From the NCBI GenBank assembly GCA_016845305.1, contig JAERSW010000010.1, positions 1 to 53,229 of the forward strand: 53,229 bases of DNA, written 5' to 3'. Below are positions 1 to 7,555 of this stretch, piece by piece. The notes below the pieces were generated by a model. That model saw nothing but the letters and a program-made list of their open reading frames with translations, was not told the origin of the DNA and searched no databases. A program made the position numbers and the translations under genes. The stretch comes from Acidimicrobiales bacterium (GTDB taxonomy: Bacteria > Actinomycetota > Acidimicrobiia > Acidimicrobiales > MedAcidi-G1). The number at the start of each line of letters is the position of its first letter. Positions within the stretch are counted from its first letter, which is position 1.

Positions 1-189
1 CCCACCCCCATCGCCGCTCCCGGCCGGGCCTCGTTGGAGGCCGCGGTGGCCCCCGAGCCAGGTGACTGGATGTACTACGTGCGGACCGACGAGGGCGACG
101 TGCCCGGTGCCCACACCTTCGCCACGTCGGCCTCCGAATTCGAGGCGGCGCGACGCATCTGCGTGGAGAAGGATCTGGGCTGTGGCTGA
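1..189 (+). CDS. mltG: C-terminal end of endolytic murein transglycosylase MltG (partial)
   Basis: Only the last 62 codons are present; the reading frame is open from the first base and stops with TGA at 187-189. The peptide begins PTPIAAPGRASLEAAV, the conserved tail of the MltG/YceG family (usually PTPIANPGRASLEAA), followed by a YYVRTDEG-like strand and a final HTFATSASEFEAARR segment that matches the family's usual F(S/T)xTxxEHN ending. MltG is a membrane-anchored lytic transglycosylase thought to terminate nascent glycan strands. Its stop overlaps the aroE start by 8 bases, suggesting one transcript; mltG directly before aroE is a common actinobacterial order. The catalytic region lies outside the window. 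Confidence 0.85.
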   Translation, partial: PTPIAAPGRASLEAAVAPEPGDWMYYVRTDEGDVPGAHTFATSASEFEAARRICVEKDLGCG

Positions 190-1081
190 CCAGGCTCCCC
201 ACGACGAGGGCACGGACCTGCGACCCCCGGTCTCCGGGCGGACGCGCCTCGCCGCGGTCATCGGCGACCCGGTCGGGCACTCGCTGTCACCGACCCTGCT
301 GAACGCCGGCTTCGCGGCCGCCGGCCTCGACTGGACGTACCTGGCCTTCGAGGTGCCCGACGGTGGCGCGGCCGGAGCCCTGGACGCCATGCGGACCCTC
401 GGCCTGGGTGGGTTGTCGGTGACCATGCCCCACAAGGCGGCGGTGGCCGCCGCCGTGGACCACTGCACCCCGGATGCCGAGGCGCTGGGTGCCGTGAACT
501 GCGTGGTGGTCGAGGACGGACGCCTGGTGGGCCACAACACCGACGGCGGTGGCTTCCTCGACGGCCTGGCCCACGACGCCGGGATGGACGTGTCGGGCGG
601 CCGTGCCGTGGTGCTCGGCGCCGGAGGCGCGGCGCGGGCCGTGGTCCGGGCCCTGGGCGACGCCGGGGCCGCCGAGGTGGCCGTCGTCAACCGGACCCCC
701 GATCGGGCCGCGGAGGCGGCGCGGCTGGCCGGGTCGGCCGGTCGGGTCCTCGATGGCGCCGGCGACGGCCTGGCCGATGCCCTGGCCACGGCCGACCTCG
801 TGGTGAACGCCACGCCCATCGGCATGGCGGGGACCGCCTCGTCGGCCGACCTCCCCATCGACCCGGCCCTGGTGGGCGACGGGGCCGTGGCCGTCGACCT
901 GATCTACCACCCCGCCGAGACCGACTGGATGGCGGCGTTGCGTCGGCGGGGGATCGAGGCCCACGGGGGCCTCTCGATGCTGGTCTTCCAGGCGGCCCGG
1001 GCCTTCGTCCTCTGGACGGGGGTCGAGGCGCCGGTGTCGGCGATGGACGCCGCCGCCCGCGCCGTGCTGGCCACCCGCTGA
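182..1081 (+). CDS. aroE: Shikimate dehydrogenase AroE
   Basis: Reduces 3-dehydroshikimate to shikimate with NADPH in the cytosolic chorismate pathway. The 299-residue product has the shikimate-binding GHSLSP motif (about residues 32-37), the SVTMPHK segment with catalytic Lys85, NTDGGGF with Asp121, the nucleotide-binding GAGGAARA loop (146-153), the NRT phosphate-binding turn (170-172), NATPIGM and a C-terminal GLSMLVFQAA helix. The GTG at 182 is chosen because GGAGAAGG (165-172) sits 9 bases upstream and because the same-frame upstream extension would run through mltG. It overlaps mltG by 8 bases. Length is slightly above the family norm owing to about 20 extra N-terminal residues; a later start is possible. 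Confidence 0.95.
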   Translation: MADQAPHDEGTDLRPPVSGRTRLAAVIGDPVGHSLSPTLLNAGFAAAGLDWTYLAFEVPDGGAAGALDAMRTLGLGGLSVTMPHKAAVAAAVDHCTPDAEALGAVNCVVVEDGRLVGHNTDGGGFLDGLAHDAGMDVSGGRAVVLGAGGAARAVVRALGDAGAAEVAVVNRTPDRAAEAARLAGSAGRVLDGAGDGLADALATADLVVNATPIGMAGTASSADLPIDPALVGDGAVAVDLIYHPAETDWMAALRRRGIEAHGGLSMLVFQAARAFVLWTGVEAPVSAMDAAARAVLATR

Positions 1082-1121
1082 CCCGTCCCCGGGTCGGCGC
1101 CCGTTCCCGGGTCGGGTCCCC

Positions 1122-1574
1122 GTGGTCCTGCTGGCGTGGGTCGTGGCCTGGACGGTGGCCCTGTCGGTGGTGGACCTGCGGACCCGGCGACTTCCCACGC
1201 GCATGGTGTGGACGATGGGGCTCGGCCTGGCGATCCTGACCGTGCCGGAGGCCCTGGCCGCCCCCGCGGCGGCGGTCCGCATGGTGGTGGGTGCGGCGAC
1301 GTCGACCCTGCCGTTGGCCGTCCTCCGGCACCGTGGAGCCGGGGGGATGGGAGGCGGCGACGTCCGGTTCGCCGTGCCCCTGGGCGCGGTCGTCGGCCTC
1401 CGTGCCGGGTCGGTGGCGGACGCCCACCAGGACGCCCTGGTGGGCCTGCTGGTCGCCTCGGTCGTGGCCCTCGGGGTGGTCGTGGTCCGGGGCCTGCGGG
1501 GGCGCGGCTGGTCCGAACCGGTGGCCTTCGGTCCGTGCCTCGGCCTCGGCCTGCTCCTGATGGCCTGCTCCTGA
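1122..1574 (+). CDS. Small A24-family prepilin peptidase-like membrane protein
   Basis: A 150-residue hydrophobic protein resembling the catalytic half of type IV prepilin peptidases. The two expected aspartates are visible: Asp18 in VVDLRTRRLP and Asp80 in GMGGGDVRF, the latter equivalent to the family GxGD motif. At least four membrane segments are apparent, at about 1-19, 28-50, 83-95 and 105-122, with the last stretch also hydrophobic. There is no N-terminal methylase domain, as in many short actinobacterial members. The start is a GTG without a strong ribosome site, 40 bases after aroE. The 3' end lies in a 14-base tandem duplication (1551-1588). Pilin substrates are not encoded here, so the partner is unknown; the family call rests on the two Asp motifs. 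Confidence 0.75.
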   Translation: MVLLAWVVAWTVALSVVDLRTRRLPTRMVWTMGLGLAILTVPEALAAPAAAVRMVVGAATSTLPLAVLRHRGAGGMGGGDVRFAVPLGAVVGLRAGSVADAHQDALVGLLVASVVALGVVVVRGLRGRGWSEPVAFGPCLGLGLLLMACS

Positions 1575-1588
1575 TGGCCTACTCCTGA
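1551..1588 (+). repeat. 14-base tandem duplication at the end of the prepilin peptidase gene
   Basis: CTGCTCCTGATGGC occurs at 1551-1564 and again at 1565-1578, followed by a partial near-copy CTACTCCTGA at 1579-1588. The first gene stop lies in the second copy (TGA 1572-1574). Removing one unit would still give almost the same C-terminus (LLLMAYS instead of LLLMACS), so the duplication is nearly neutral for the protein. Confidence 0.85.
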
Positions 1589-1649
1589 CGCAGCGGTCCC
1601 GGGGCGGGTTCGGGCGGGAATCCTCCCGGGTGGCCCGAGGGGTCGTCGG

Positions 1650-1655
1650 TAGCCT
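1650..1655 (+). promoter_or_regulatory. -10 element of aroK (leaderless type)
   Basis: TAGCCT preceded by CGG, ending 6 bases before the aroK ATG, so the expected transcription start is at or next to the A of the start codon. No convincing -35 hexamer is seen. It is one of eleven such cases in this window. Confidence 0.6.
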
Positions 1656-1661
1656 GTCGGG

Positions 1662-2216
1662 ATGGCCGAGCCCCCCACGTCGACCCGTCGCCACGTGGCC
1701 CTCGTCGGCCTGATGGGCGTGGGCAAGACGGCGGTCGGCGCGGCGTTGGCCCGTCGGACCGGGCGTCGCCACGTGGACCTGGACCGGGCCGTCACCCAAC
1801 TGGCCGGGCGGTCCATCGGCGTGATCTTCCACGAGGGTGGGGAACCGGCCTTCCGGGACGTCGAGGCGCAGTGCCTGGCCCTGCAACTGGGCGCCGCGGA
1901 CCCGATCGTCCTGTCCACCGGTGGTGGGGTGCTGGGCCGCGAGGAGAACCGGACGGCGTTGTCCGACGCCACGGTGGTCTGGCTGCGGGCCACCACGGCC
2001 ACGCTGGCCGCCCGGGTGGGGGACGGCAGCGACCGACCGATGCTGGCCGGCGACGACCCGGTGGCGGTCCTCGACCGCCTGGGTGCCGAACGGGATCCCG
2101 CCTACCGGGCGGCCGCCGACCTGGTGGTCGACACCGATGGCCGCACGGTGGACGAGGTGGCCGATGCCGTCGTGGTCGCCCTCCCCGAACTCCGTCTGGT
2201 GGGAGGTGCCCGATGA
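1662..2216 (+). CDS. aroK: Shikimate kinase AroK
   Basis: Phosphorylates shikimate at the 3-hydroxyl using ATP. The 184-residue protein has a Walker A loop GLMGVGKT (about 15-22), the DLD substrate-binding aspartate (about 38-40), an EPAFRDVE helix with the shikimate-binding arginine, a GGG loop in LSTGGGVL and the lid region with SDRPML. Length is typical. The ATG is immediately preceded by TAGCCT plus 6 bases, suggesting a leaderless message and a promoter internal to the shikimate cluster. Its stop overlaps the aroB start as ATGA. In many relatives aroC lies just before aroK; here it is missing. Confidence 0.95.
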   Translation: MAEPPTSTRRHVALVGLMGVGKTAVGAALARRTGRRHVDLDRAVTQLAGRSIGVIFHEGGEPAFRDVEAQCLALQLGAADPIVLSTGGGVLGREENRTALSDATVVWLRATTATLAARVGDGSDRPMLAGDDPVAVLDRLGAERDPAYRAAADLVVDTDGRTVDEVADAVVVALPELRLVGGAR

Positions 2217-3241
2217 TCGAGGTCCGCGTTCCGTTGCCCGGCGACCGGTCGTACCCCGTCGTGGTGGGTCGGGGATGCGTGGACCGTCTGGCCGACGGCC
2301 TGGCCGCCGAACTCCCGCGTGCGAAGCGTGCCGCGGTGGTCACCCAGGCCGGCGTCGGCGTGGCCGTCGATCCCGGCATCGAGCACCGGGTGTTCGAGGT
2401 GCCCGATGGCGAGGCGGCCAAGGCGCTGTCCACCATCGAGGATCTCTGCCGGGGGTTCGCGTCCTGGGGCCTGACCCGCGGCGACGTGGTCGTCGGCGTG
2501 GGTGGCGGCGTGGTGACCGACGTGGCCGGCTTCGCCGCGGCGTCCTACCACCGGGGCGTGCCGGTGGTGCACGTGGCCACCACGCTGCTGGCCCAGGTCG
2601 ACGCGGCGATCGGCGGCAAGACCGGGGTGAACCTCCCCGAGGGGAAGAACCTGGTCGGCGCCTTCTGGCAGCCGTCGCTGGTGCTGTGCGACACGGCCAC
2701 CCTGGACACGCTGCCCGAGCGCGAGATGCGCTGCGGCCTGGGCGAGGTGGCCAAGTACCACTTCCTCGGTGGACCGGACGGGGACGGCGTCGCCCTCGAC
2801 GACCTCGACTTCGACGCCCGCGTGGCCCGGTGCGTGGAGATCAAGGCCGAGGTGGTGGCCGCGGACGAACGCGAGGCCGGTCGTCGGGCGGTCCTGAACT
2901 ACGGCCACACCCTCGGCCACGCCATCGAGACCACGGGCCGGTACGACCTCCGCCACGGCGAGGCCGTTGCGGTGGGCCTCGTCTACGCCGCGGAGTTGGG
3001 CCTCGCCCTGGGCCGCATCGACGGCGACCGGGTGGCCGAGCACCGCCGCGTCGTCGCTGGCTACGGCCTGCCCGGTCGGCTCCCCGACGGGGCCGATCCC
3101 GACGGGTTGATGGCCGTCATGGCCCGGGACAAGAAGGCCCTGGACGGGCTGACCTTCGCCCTCGACGGGCCCGCCGGCGTCGAGGTGGTGGCCGGCGTCG
3201 ACGCCGACGTCGTGCGGTCCACCCTCGAGGCGGTCCGGTGA
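2213..3241 (+). CDS. aroB: 3-dehydroquinate synthase AroB
   Basis: Converts DAHP to 3-dehydroquinate, an NAD- and metal-dependent cyclisation. The 342-residue protein contains the NAD-binding GVGGGVVTD (about 95-103), the TTLLAQVDAAIGGKTGVN block (123-140), and metal ligands Glu178 in GLGEVAKY, His232 in NYGHTLGH and His248 in LRHGEAVAVG. The ATG at 2213 overlaps the aroK stop by 4 bases and has GGGAGG about 8 bases upstream. The frame stays open far upstream only because of the high GC of the opposite codon positions. Same operon as aroK and aroQ. Confidence 0.96.
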   Translation: MIEVRVPLPGDRSYPVVVGRGCVDRLADGLAAELPRAKRAAVVTQAGVGVAVDPGIEHRVFEVPDGEAAKALSTIEDLCRGFASWGLTRGDVVVGVGGGVVTDVAGFAAASYHRGVPVVHVATTLLAQVDAAIGGKTGVNLPEGKNLVGAFWQPSLVLCDTATLDTLPEREMRCGLGEVAKYHFLGGPDGDGVALDDLDFDARVARCVEIKAEVVAADEREAGRRAVLNYGHTLGHAIETTGRYDLRHGEAVAVGLVYAAELGLALGRIDGDRVAEHRRVVAGYGLPGRLPDGADPDGLMAVMARDKKALDGLTFALDGPAGVEVVAGVDADVVRSTLEAVR

Positions 3242-3254
3242 GAGACTCGACGCC

Positions 3255-3698
3255 ATGAGCGAACCGGTCGTCCTGCTCCTGTCGGGACCCAACCTGAACC
3301 TGCTCGGTGAACGGGACCCCGCGGTGTACGGGGCCGAGACCCTGGCCGACCACGTGGCGGTGGCCTCCGCGGCGGCCACTGAACGCGGCCTGGCCCTGGA
3401 GCACGTCCAGTCCAACCACGAGGGCGATCTGGTCGACGCGGTGCACGCCGCCCGGGGGCGGTGCGCGGGCATCGTGGTCAACCCCGGGGCCTTCACCCAC
3501 TACGCGTGGGCCGTGCACGACGCCCTGGCCACCTTCGACGGCCCGATCGTGGAGCTCCACCTGTCGAACCCGGCGGGCCGCGAACCGTGGCGGCACACCA
3601 GCGTGGTGGCCCCGGTGGCCGACGGCACCATCGCCGGCTTCGGCGGCGCCGGCTACCGCATGGCCGTCCACGCGGTGGCCGACCTGCTCGAGGCGTGA
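3255..3698 (+). CDS. aroQ: Type II 3-dehydroquinate dehydratase AroQ
   Basis: Dehydrates 3-dehydroquinate to 3-dehydroshikimate by the type II, dodecameric mechanism. At 147 residues it has the usual length. The active-site loop GERDPAVYG carries Arg20 and catalytic Tyr25; the NPGAFTHYAWAV block supplies the substrate Asn; ELHLSNP carries the catalytic His; the REPWRHTSVV segment holds the terminal Arg. It starts 13 bases after aroB, and its TGA overlaps the next start codon as GTGA. Confidence 0.96.
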   Translation: MSEPVVLLLSGPNLNLLGERDPAVYGAETLADHVAVASAAATERGLALEHVQSNHEGDLVDAVHAARGRCAGIVVNPGAFTHYAWAVHDALATFDGPIVELHLSNPAGREPWRHTSVVAPVADGTIAGFGGAGYRMAVHAVADLLEA

Positions 3699-4804
3699 CC
3701 GTCCCGACCCCGATCGTCGACGCTCTGCCGCCGATGCGGGTGGCCGAACGTCTCGGCCGACTCCGGGAACAGTTCGACGTCGCCGGCATCGGCGCCCTCC
3801 TGGTCACCACCGGGGCCAACGTCCGGTACCTGACCGGATTCAGCGGCTCTGCCGGCTCGCTGTGGGTGGACGGGTCCCGGGCCGTACTGCTCACCGACGG
3901 CCGCTATCGGGACCAGGCTCCCGCCCAGGTGGCCTCGGCCGGAGTGGACGTCGAGGTGGTGGTGACCGGCGCCGGACAGCCGTCCCCGCTGCGGACGCTG
4001 TCGGTCCACGTTGCCGAGGTGGGCCTGGAGGCCGGCTCGATCACCTGGTCCGAGCAGCGTGGCCTGGCCCAGGTGCTGGATTCCGAGGCGGTGTTCACCG
4101 AGGGTCTGATCGAGGGCCTGCGAGAGGTCAAGGACGATGGGGAGGTGGCCCGCATCGAGGCTGCGGCGGCCGTGGCCGATGCCGCGTTGGCCGCCGTCGG
4201 CCCGACCATCGCGGCGGGGGCGGTCGAAGCCGACGTGGCGGCCGCCCTCGACCACGCCATGCGCACCGGGGGAGCGGCCGACCGGGCCTTCGAGACCATC
4301 GTGGCCGGCGGTCCCAACAGCGCCCTGCCCCATGCCCGGCCGGGTCCCCGCCCGCTGGCCGAGGGCGACCTCGTGGTCTGCGACTTCGGCGCCGTGGTCG
4401 ACGGCTACCGGTCCGACATGACGCGGTCACGGCGGGTCGGCGGCACCGGGATCGGGCCGGAGGCCGAGATGCTGGCCGCCGTGCTGGAGGCCCAGGCGGC
4501 CGGCCTGGCCATCGTGGCCGCCGGGGTGCCGGCCGCCGAGGTGGACGCCGCCTGCCGGGCCGTGCTGGCCGAGGCCGGCCTGGCCGATGCCTTCAGCCAC
4601 GGCACCGGCCACGGGGTGGGACTCGACATCCACGAGGGCCCGGGACTGTCGTCGTCGGCCACCGGTAGCCTCAGGGCCGGACAGGTGGTCACCGTCGAGC
4701 CCGGCGCCTACGTCGCCGGACTGGGCGGGGTGCGTTGGGAGGACACGGTCCTCGTCACCGACGACGGCCACCGACCGCTCACGGGGTCCCCGAAGGTCCT
4801 CTGA
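3695..4804 (+). CDS. pepQ: Xaa-Pro peptidase, M24 metallopeptidase (PepQ/PepP type)
   Basis: A cytosolic M24 'pita-bread' peptidase acting on Xaa-Pro bonds. The N-terminal creatinase-like domain covers about residues 15-130 (starting near [13 protein letters not shown]), and the catalytic domain covers about 140-369. Metal ligands are visible in order: [16 protein letters not shown], the His in [18 protein letters not shown] and RWEDTVLV. The GTG at 3695 overlaps aroQ by 4 bases; an internal GTG (3701) or ATG (3734) could also serve. The position between aroQ and efp matches the mycobacterial pepQ neighbourhood, which is the reason for the symbol; a proline aminopeptidase rather than dipeptidase activity cannot be excluded. 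Confidence 0.88.
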   Translation: MTVPTPIVDALPPMRVAERLGRLREQFDVAGIGALLVTTGANVRYLTGFSGSAGSLWVDGSRAVLLTDGRYRDQAPAQVASAGVDVEVVVTGAGQPSPLRTLSVHVAEVGLEAGSITWSEQRGLAQVLDSEAVFTEGLIEGLREVKDDGEVARIEAAAAVADAALAAVGPTIAAGAVEADVAAALDHAMRTGGAADRAFETIVAGGPNSALPHARPGPRPLAEGDLVVCDFGAVVDGYRSDMTRSRRVGGTGIGPEAEMLAAVLEAQAAGLAIVAAGVPAAEVDAACRAVLAEAGLADAFSHGTGHGVGLDIHEGPGLSSSATGSLRAGQVVTVEPGAYVAGLGGVRWEDTVLVTDDGHRPLTGSPKVL

Positions 4805-4854
4805 GCACCCGGCCCCGCGTCGAGGGGCCGCCAGCACGCCGAACCGGAGCCACC

Positions 4855-5418
4855 ATGCCGACGATCACCACCAACGACCTGAAGAATGGGATGACCCTGG
4901 AGATCGACCGGGACCTGGTGCAGGTCGTGGAGTTCCAGCACGTGAAGCCCGGCAAGGGCCACGCCTTCGTGCGGACCACGCTGCGCAACGTCCGGACCGG
5001 TGCCGTGGTCGACCGGACCTTCCGGGCCGGTGAGAAGGTCGAGCGGGCCATGATCGACAAGCGGTCCATGCAGTTCCTCTACCGGGACGGCTCGGAGTAC
5101 GTCTTCATGGACGACCAGACCTACGACCAGATGCAGGTCGCCCCGGCCACGCTCGGAGGGGCCGCTGACTACGTGGTGGAGCAGAGCACGGCCATGATCC
5201 TGCTGTTCGGGGACGAGGTGGTGGGCGTGGAGCTGCCGGCCAGCGTGGAGCTGTCCATCACCGAGACCGAGCCCGGCGTGCAGGGTGACCGGGTGTCCGG
5301 GGCCCGCAAGCCGGCCACGTTGGAGACCGGGCTGGTGGTCCAGGTGCCGCTGTTCATCGAGAACGGCGAGCGGGTCAAGGTCGACACCCGCTCCGGCGAG
5401 TACCTGGGCCGGGCCTGA
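4855..5418 (+). CDS. efp: Translation elongation factor P
   Basis: EF-P relieves ribosome stalling at polyproline. The 187-residue length and three-domain layout (KOW-like domain about 1-65, OB domains about 66-130 and 131-187) are canonical, with the C-terminal signature [10 protein letters not shown]. The tip of domain I reads KPGKGHAF, with Lys34 at the residue that is modified or functional in other lineages; no EpmA or YmfI-type modification gene is nearby. GGAG lies 6 bases before the ATG. The preceding pepQ stop is 50 bases away. Confidence 0.97.
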   Translation: MPTITTNDLKNGMTLEIDRDLVQVVEFQHVKPGKGHAFVRTTLRNVRTGAVVDRTFRAGEKVERAMIDKRSMQFLYRDGSEYVFMDDQTYDQMQVAPATLGGAADYVVEQSTAMILLFGDEVVGVELPASVELSITETEPGVQGDRVSGARKPATLETGLVVQVPLFIENGERVKVDTRSGEYLGRA

Positions 5419-5437
5419 GCGGGTCCGACGGACCCGC
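5419..5437 (+). terminator. Hairpin directly after efp
   Basis: GCGGGTC / GACCCGC, a perfect 7-bp stem with a 5-base CGACG loop, begins at the base after the efp stop. No T-run follows, so it may be a weak pause or mRNA 3'-end stabiliser between efp and nusB and not a strong intrinsic terminator. Confidence 0.35.
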
Positions 5438-5468
5438 GCTGGCCGAGAACCCGGAACGGACCGGACCC

Positions 5469-5894
5469 GTGTCCCCGAAGGGCCCTGCTGACCCCGTCGG
5501 CTCCCGCCGCGAGGCGAGGGAGACGGCGCTGGGGATCCTCTACGCGGCCGACACCCAGGGGAGCGATCCGCGCCAGGTGCTCGCCGAGCGTCCGGTCGCC
5601 CCACCGGAGTACGCCGTGGGCCTGGTGGAGGGCGTGGCGGACGCCCTGGCCGAGGTGGACGCCCTGGTCGACCGCTTCTCCGAGGGCTGGTCCACCGACC
5701 GCATGCCGGTCGTCGACCGGGCGTTGGTGCGCATGGCCGTGTTCGAGCTCCTGCAGAGGCCCGAGGTGCCGACCGGCGTGGTGCTGGCCGAGGTCGTGGA
5801 GCTGGCCGGCGACTACTCGACGGAGCGGTCGTCCCGCTTCGTCAACGGCGTCGTGGCCGCCGTGGCCGACGAGGTCCGCGGCGACGTCGGTTGA
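5469..5894 (+). CDS. nusB: Transcription antitermination factor NusB
   Basis: Small all-helical RNA-binding protein (141 residues) that binds boxA with S10 during rRNA transcription. The N-terminal arginine-rich helix SRREARETALGILYAAD and the C-terminal block VDRALVRMAVFELL...VPTGVVLAEVVELAGDYSTE...FVNGVVAAVADE are diagnostic. The GTG start lacks a strong ribosome site; efp is 50 bases upstream with a hairpin between. A boxA-like site that this protein could serve is present in the rRNA leader at 51987-52000. Confidence 0.93.
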   Translation: MSPKGPADPVGSRREARETALGILYAADTQGSDPRQVLAERPVAPPEYAVGLVEGVADALAEVDALVDRFSEGWSTDRMPVVDRALVRMAVFELLQRPEVPTGVVLAEVVELAGDYSTERSSRFVNGVVAAVADEVRGDVG

Positions 5895-5897
5895 GCC

Positions 5898-6866
5898 ATG
5901 GCTGACCCCTCGGCGACCGAAGCCTGGCCGTCGGTGGCCGTGGTGGTCCCCAACCACGCGCGGATCGACGAACTCCGGGAGGCGCTGGCCTCCATTGAGG
6001 CCCAGGACTATCCGGGCCGGGTCCACACGTACCTCGTCTACTGGCCCCGCCCCGAGGTGGAGACGCTGCTGGCCGAGCTCGGAGGTTCGGTCACCGCGAT
6101 CGCCTCGACGGACGAGGAGGGCCGGAACTCCCTGGCCCACAAGCGGAACCTGGCCATCGCCTCCTCGACCGAGGACCTGGTCGCCTTCCTCGACGATGAC
6201 GACGTCTGGCATCCGGACAAGCTGCGGTGCCAGGTAGCGGTCCTGCGATCGGCATCCGACATGGTGGCCGTGGGAACGGGCGTCGTGGACTTCTCCGAGG
6301 GAACGCCGGACTGGTCGGACCGGCCGTCCGGAGATCCGTCCGTGATCGGTTGGTACGAGCGCCACCTGGGGCACTGCATCTGCACCTCGTCGCTGCTCAT
6401 GACCGGCGACGTCGCCCGGCGGCTCCTGATGGACGAACGCCCGCACTGGCTGGGCGTCTCCGACTACCACCTGAAGCTCCGCCTCGGACTGGAGGGTGGC
6501 CTGGCTCGGGTGGACGGCGGCCTCGTCGGCTACCGGGTCGGGCACGGGGCGATGTTCGCCCAGGACGTCCGACACAACATGACCCTCGCCCTGAGCGTGC
6601 TGGCCGCCTCGGGCGAGGTCGGGGTCGGCGGGTTCGTGCGGCGACTGGTCGCCGTCCACGTGCTCTGGACGGCCGTCTGGTCGCAGGTGGGTCTGGGCGA
6701 GGTCACCGAGCGCGCCGAAGGACGCCTCGCCGAAGCGCTCGACAGGCGCCTCTTCGGCCCGCTGGATCCGGTCCTCCGTCGGCTCCTCCTCTGGTGGTGG
6801 CGGGCCACGGCAGGACGGACCGGGCTGCGTCGGGCCGTCGGTCGGATCCGGCGCCTCGGGAGGTGA
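5898..6866 (+). CDS. Family 2 glycosyltransferase
   Basis: A 322-residue GT-A fold enzyme predicted to transfer a sugar from a nucleotide donor. The N-terminal strand SVAVVVPNHARIDELREAL (12-30) and the FLDDDDVWHPDKL block with the metal/nucleotide-binding acidic cluster at 99-102 are typical of GT2. The C-terminal part has an amphipathic and Trp-rich segment (LLLWWWRA) but no clear membrane helix, so it may be peripheral at the membrane. It starts 3 bases after nusB, so it is probably cotranscribed with it. Donor, acceptor and pathway cannot be told; no other envelope-sugar genes adjoin it. Confidence 0.8.
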   Translation: MADPSATEAWPSVAVVVPNHARIDELREALASIEAQDYPGRVHTYLVYWPRPEVETLLAELGGSVTAIASTDEEGRNSLAHKRNLAIASSTEDLVAFLDDDDVWHPDKLRCQVAVLRSASDMVAVGTGVVDFSEGTPDWSDRPSGDPSVIGWYERHLGHCICTSSLLMTGDVARRLLMDERPHWLGVSDYHLKLRLGLEGGLARVDGGLVGYRVGHGAMFAQDVRHNMTLALSVLAASGEVGVGGFVRRLVAVHVLWTAVWSQVGLGEVTERAEGRLAEALDRRLFGPLDPVLRRLLLWWWRATAGRTGLRRAVGRIRRLGR

Positions 6867-6916
6867 CCCGCAGACAGGTCGTGTCGTCGCACCTCCCCCT
6901 GTCCGGACCCCTTCCC

Positions 6917-7492
6917 ATGCCGGGGTCGTTGGCGGCCGGGTCACCGGGGGCGGCGGAGCTCGTCCTGCGGGCGTGGGGCGATGCCGACGCCCCGGCGCTG
7001 GTCGCGGCGTGGGCCGATCCGGAGGTCCGGCGGTGGACGGTCGTTCCCGAGCCGGCCGACCTCGACGTGGCCCGACGGTGGATCGCCGGATGGGACGAGC
7101 GTCGTCGACGCCGCCTGGCCCTCGACCTGGTGGCCGCCGACCCGGGCGACGACCGGGTGCTGGGCGAGGTCGGCCTGTCCTCCTTCGACGACGGTCGCTC
7201 GGCCGCCCGGATCGGCTGGTGGACGGCACCCGGTGCACGCGGTCGGGGCGTGGCCTCGGCCATGGTGGCGGCGCTGACCGCCTGGGCACACGACGGGCCA
7301 CTGGGCCTGCGGGTCGTGGTCGCCGAGGTGGACGAGGCCAACCCGGCCTCGGTGGCCGTCGCCCGCCGGGCGGGGTACCGACGGCTCCACCGGCCCGGAG
7401 TGCTCCCGGGCACGGGCTCCACGCAGGTGTTCGTGTCACAGGTCGGGTCTCCGGAGTCGGGGCCTGAACGCGGGCCCGGCGCGCGCGTGTAG
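6917..7492 (+). CDS. GNAT-family N-acetyltransferase
   Basis: About 191 residues with a RimJ/RimL-like acetyltransferase fold: strand ELVLRAWGDADAPALVAAW, helix DLDVARRWIAGW, acetyl-CoA pyrophosphate loop PGARGRGVAS, and the C-terminal NPASVAVARRAGYRR motif shared by ribosomal-protein and antibiotic acetyltransferases. The substrate is unknown. The start is uncertain: GTG at 6863 overlaps the upstream stop, GTG 6881 and ATG 6917 are in frame, and none has a well-spaced ribosome site. I chose the ATG because the domain begins about 14 residues later. The TAG stop overlaps the pyrR -10 element. Confidence 0.78.
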   Translation: MPGSLAAGSPGAAELVLRAWGDADAPALVAAWADPEVRRWTVVPEPADLDVARRWIAGWDERRRRRLALDLVAADPGDDRVLGEVGLSSFDDGRSAARIGWWTAPGARGRGVASAMVAALTAWAHDGPLGLRVVVAEVDEANPASVAVARRAGYRRLHRPGVLPGTGSTQVFVSQVGSPESGPERGPGARV

Positions 7493-7495
7493 GCT
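7490..7495 (+). promoter_or_regulatory. -10 element of the pyr operon
   Basis: TAGGCT overlaps the stop codon of the acetyltransferase gene. Transcription starting about 6-7 bases later would give a leader of roughly 54 bases before the pyrR ATG, exactly containing the PyrR-binding-loop-like hairpin. Confidence 0.5.
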
Positions 7496-7512
7496 GCCCC
7501 CTCGACCGTGAA

Positions 7513-7532
7513 GCGGGTCCCGTGAGGCCCGC
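7513..7532 (+). promoter_or_regulatory. PyrR binding loop in the pyrR leader
   Basis: GCGGG (7513-7517) pairs with CCCGC (7528-7532) around a 10-base loop TCCCGTGAGG. Bases 7517-7528 read GTCCCGTGAGGC, matching every fixed position of the known PyrR-binding RNA consensus core GUCCNGNGAGGY. The hairpin ends 7 bases before the GAGGAG ribosome site (7540-7545) of pyrR. In Bacillus this loop drives attenuation; in mycobacteria it represses translation. Confidence 0.8.
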
Positions 7533-7555
7533 ACGGATCGAGGAGAACGAGGCCG

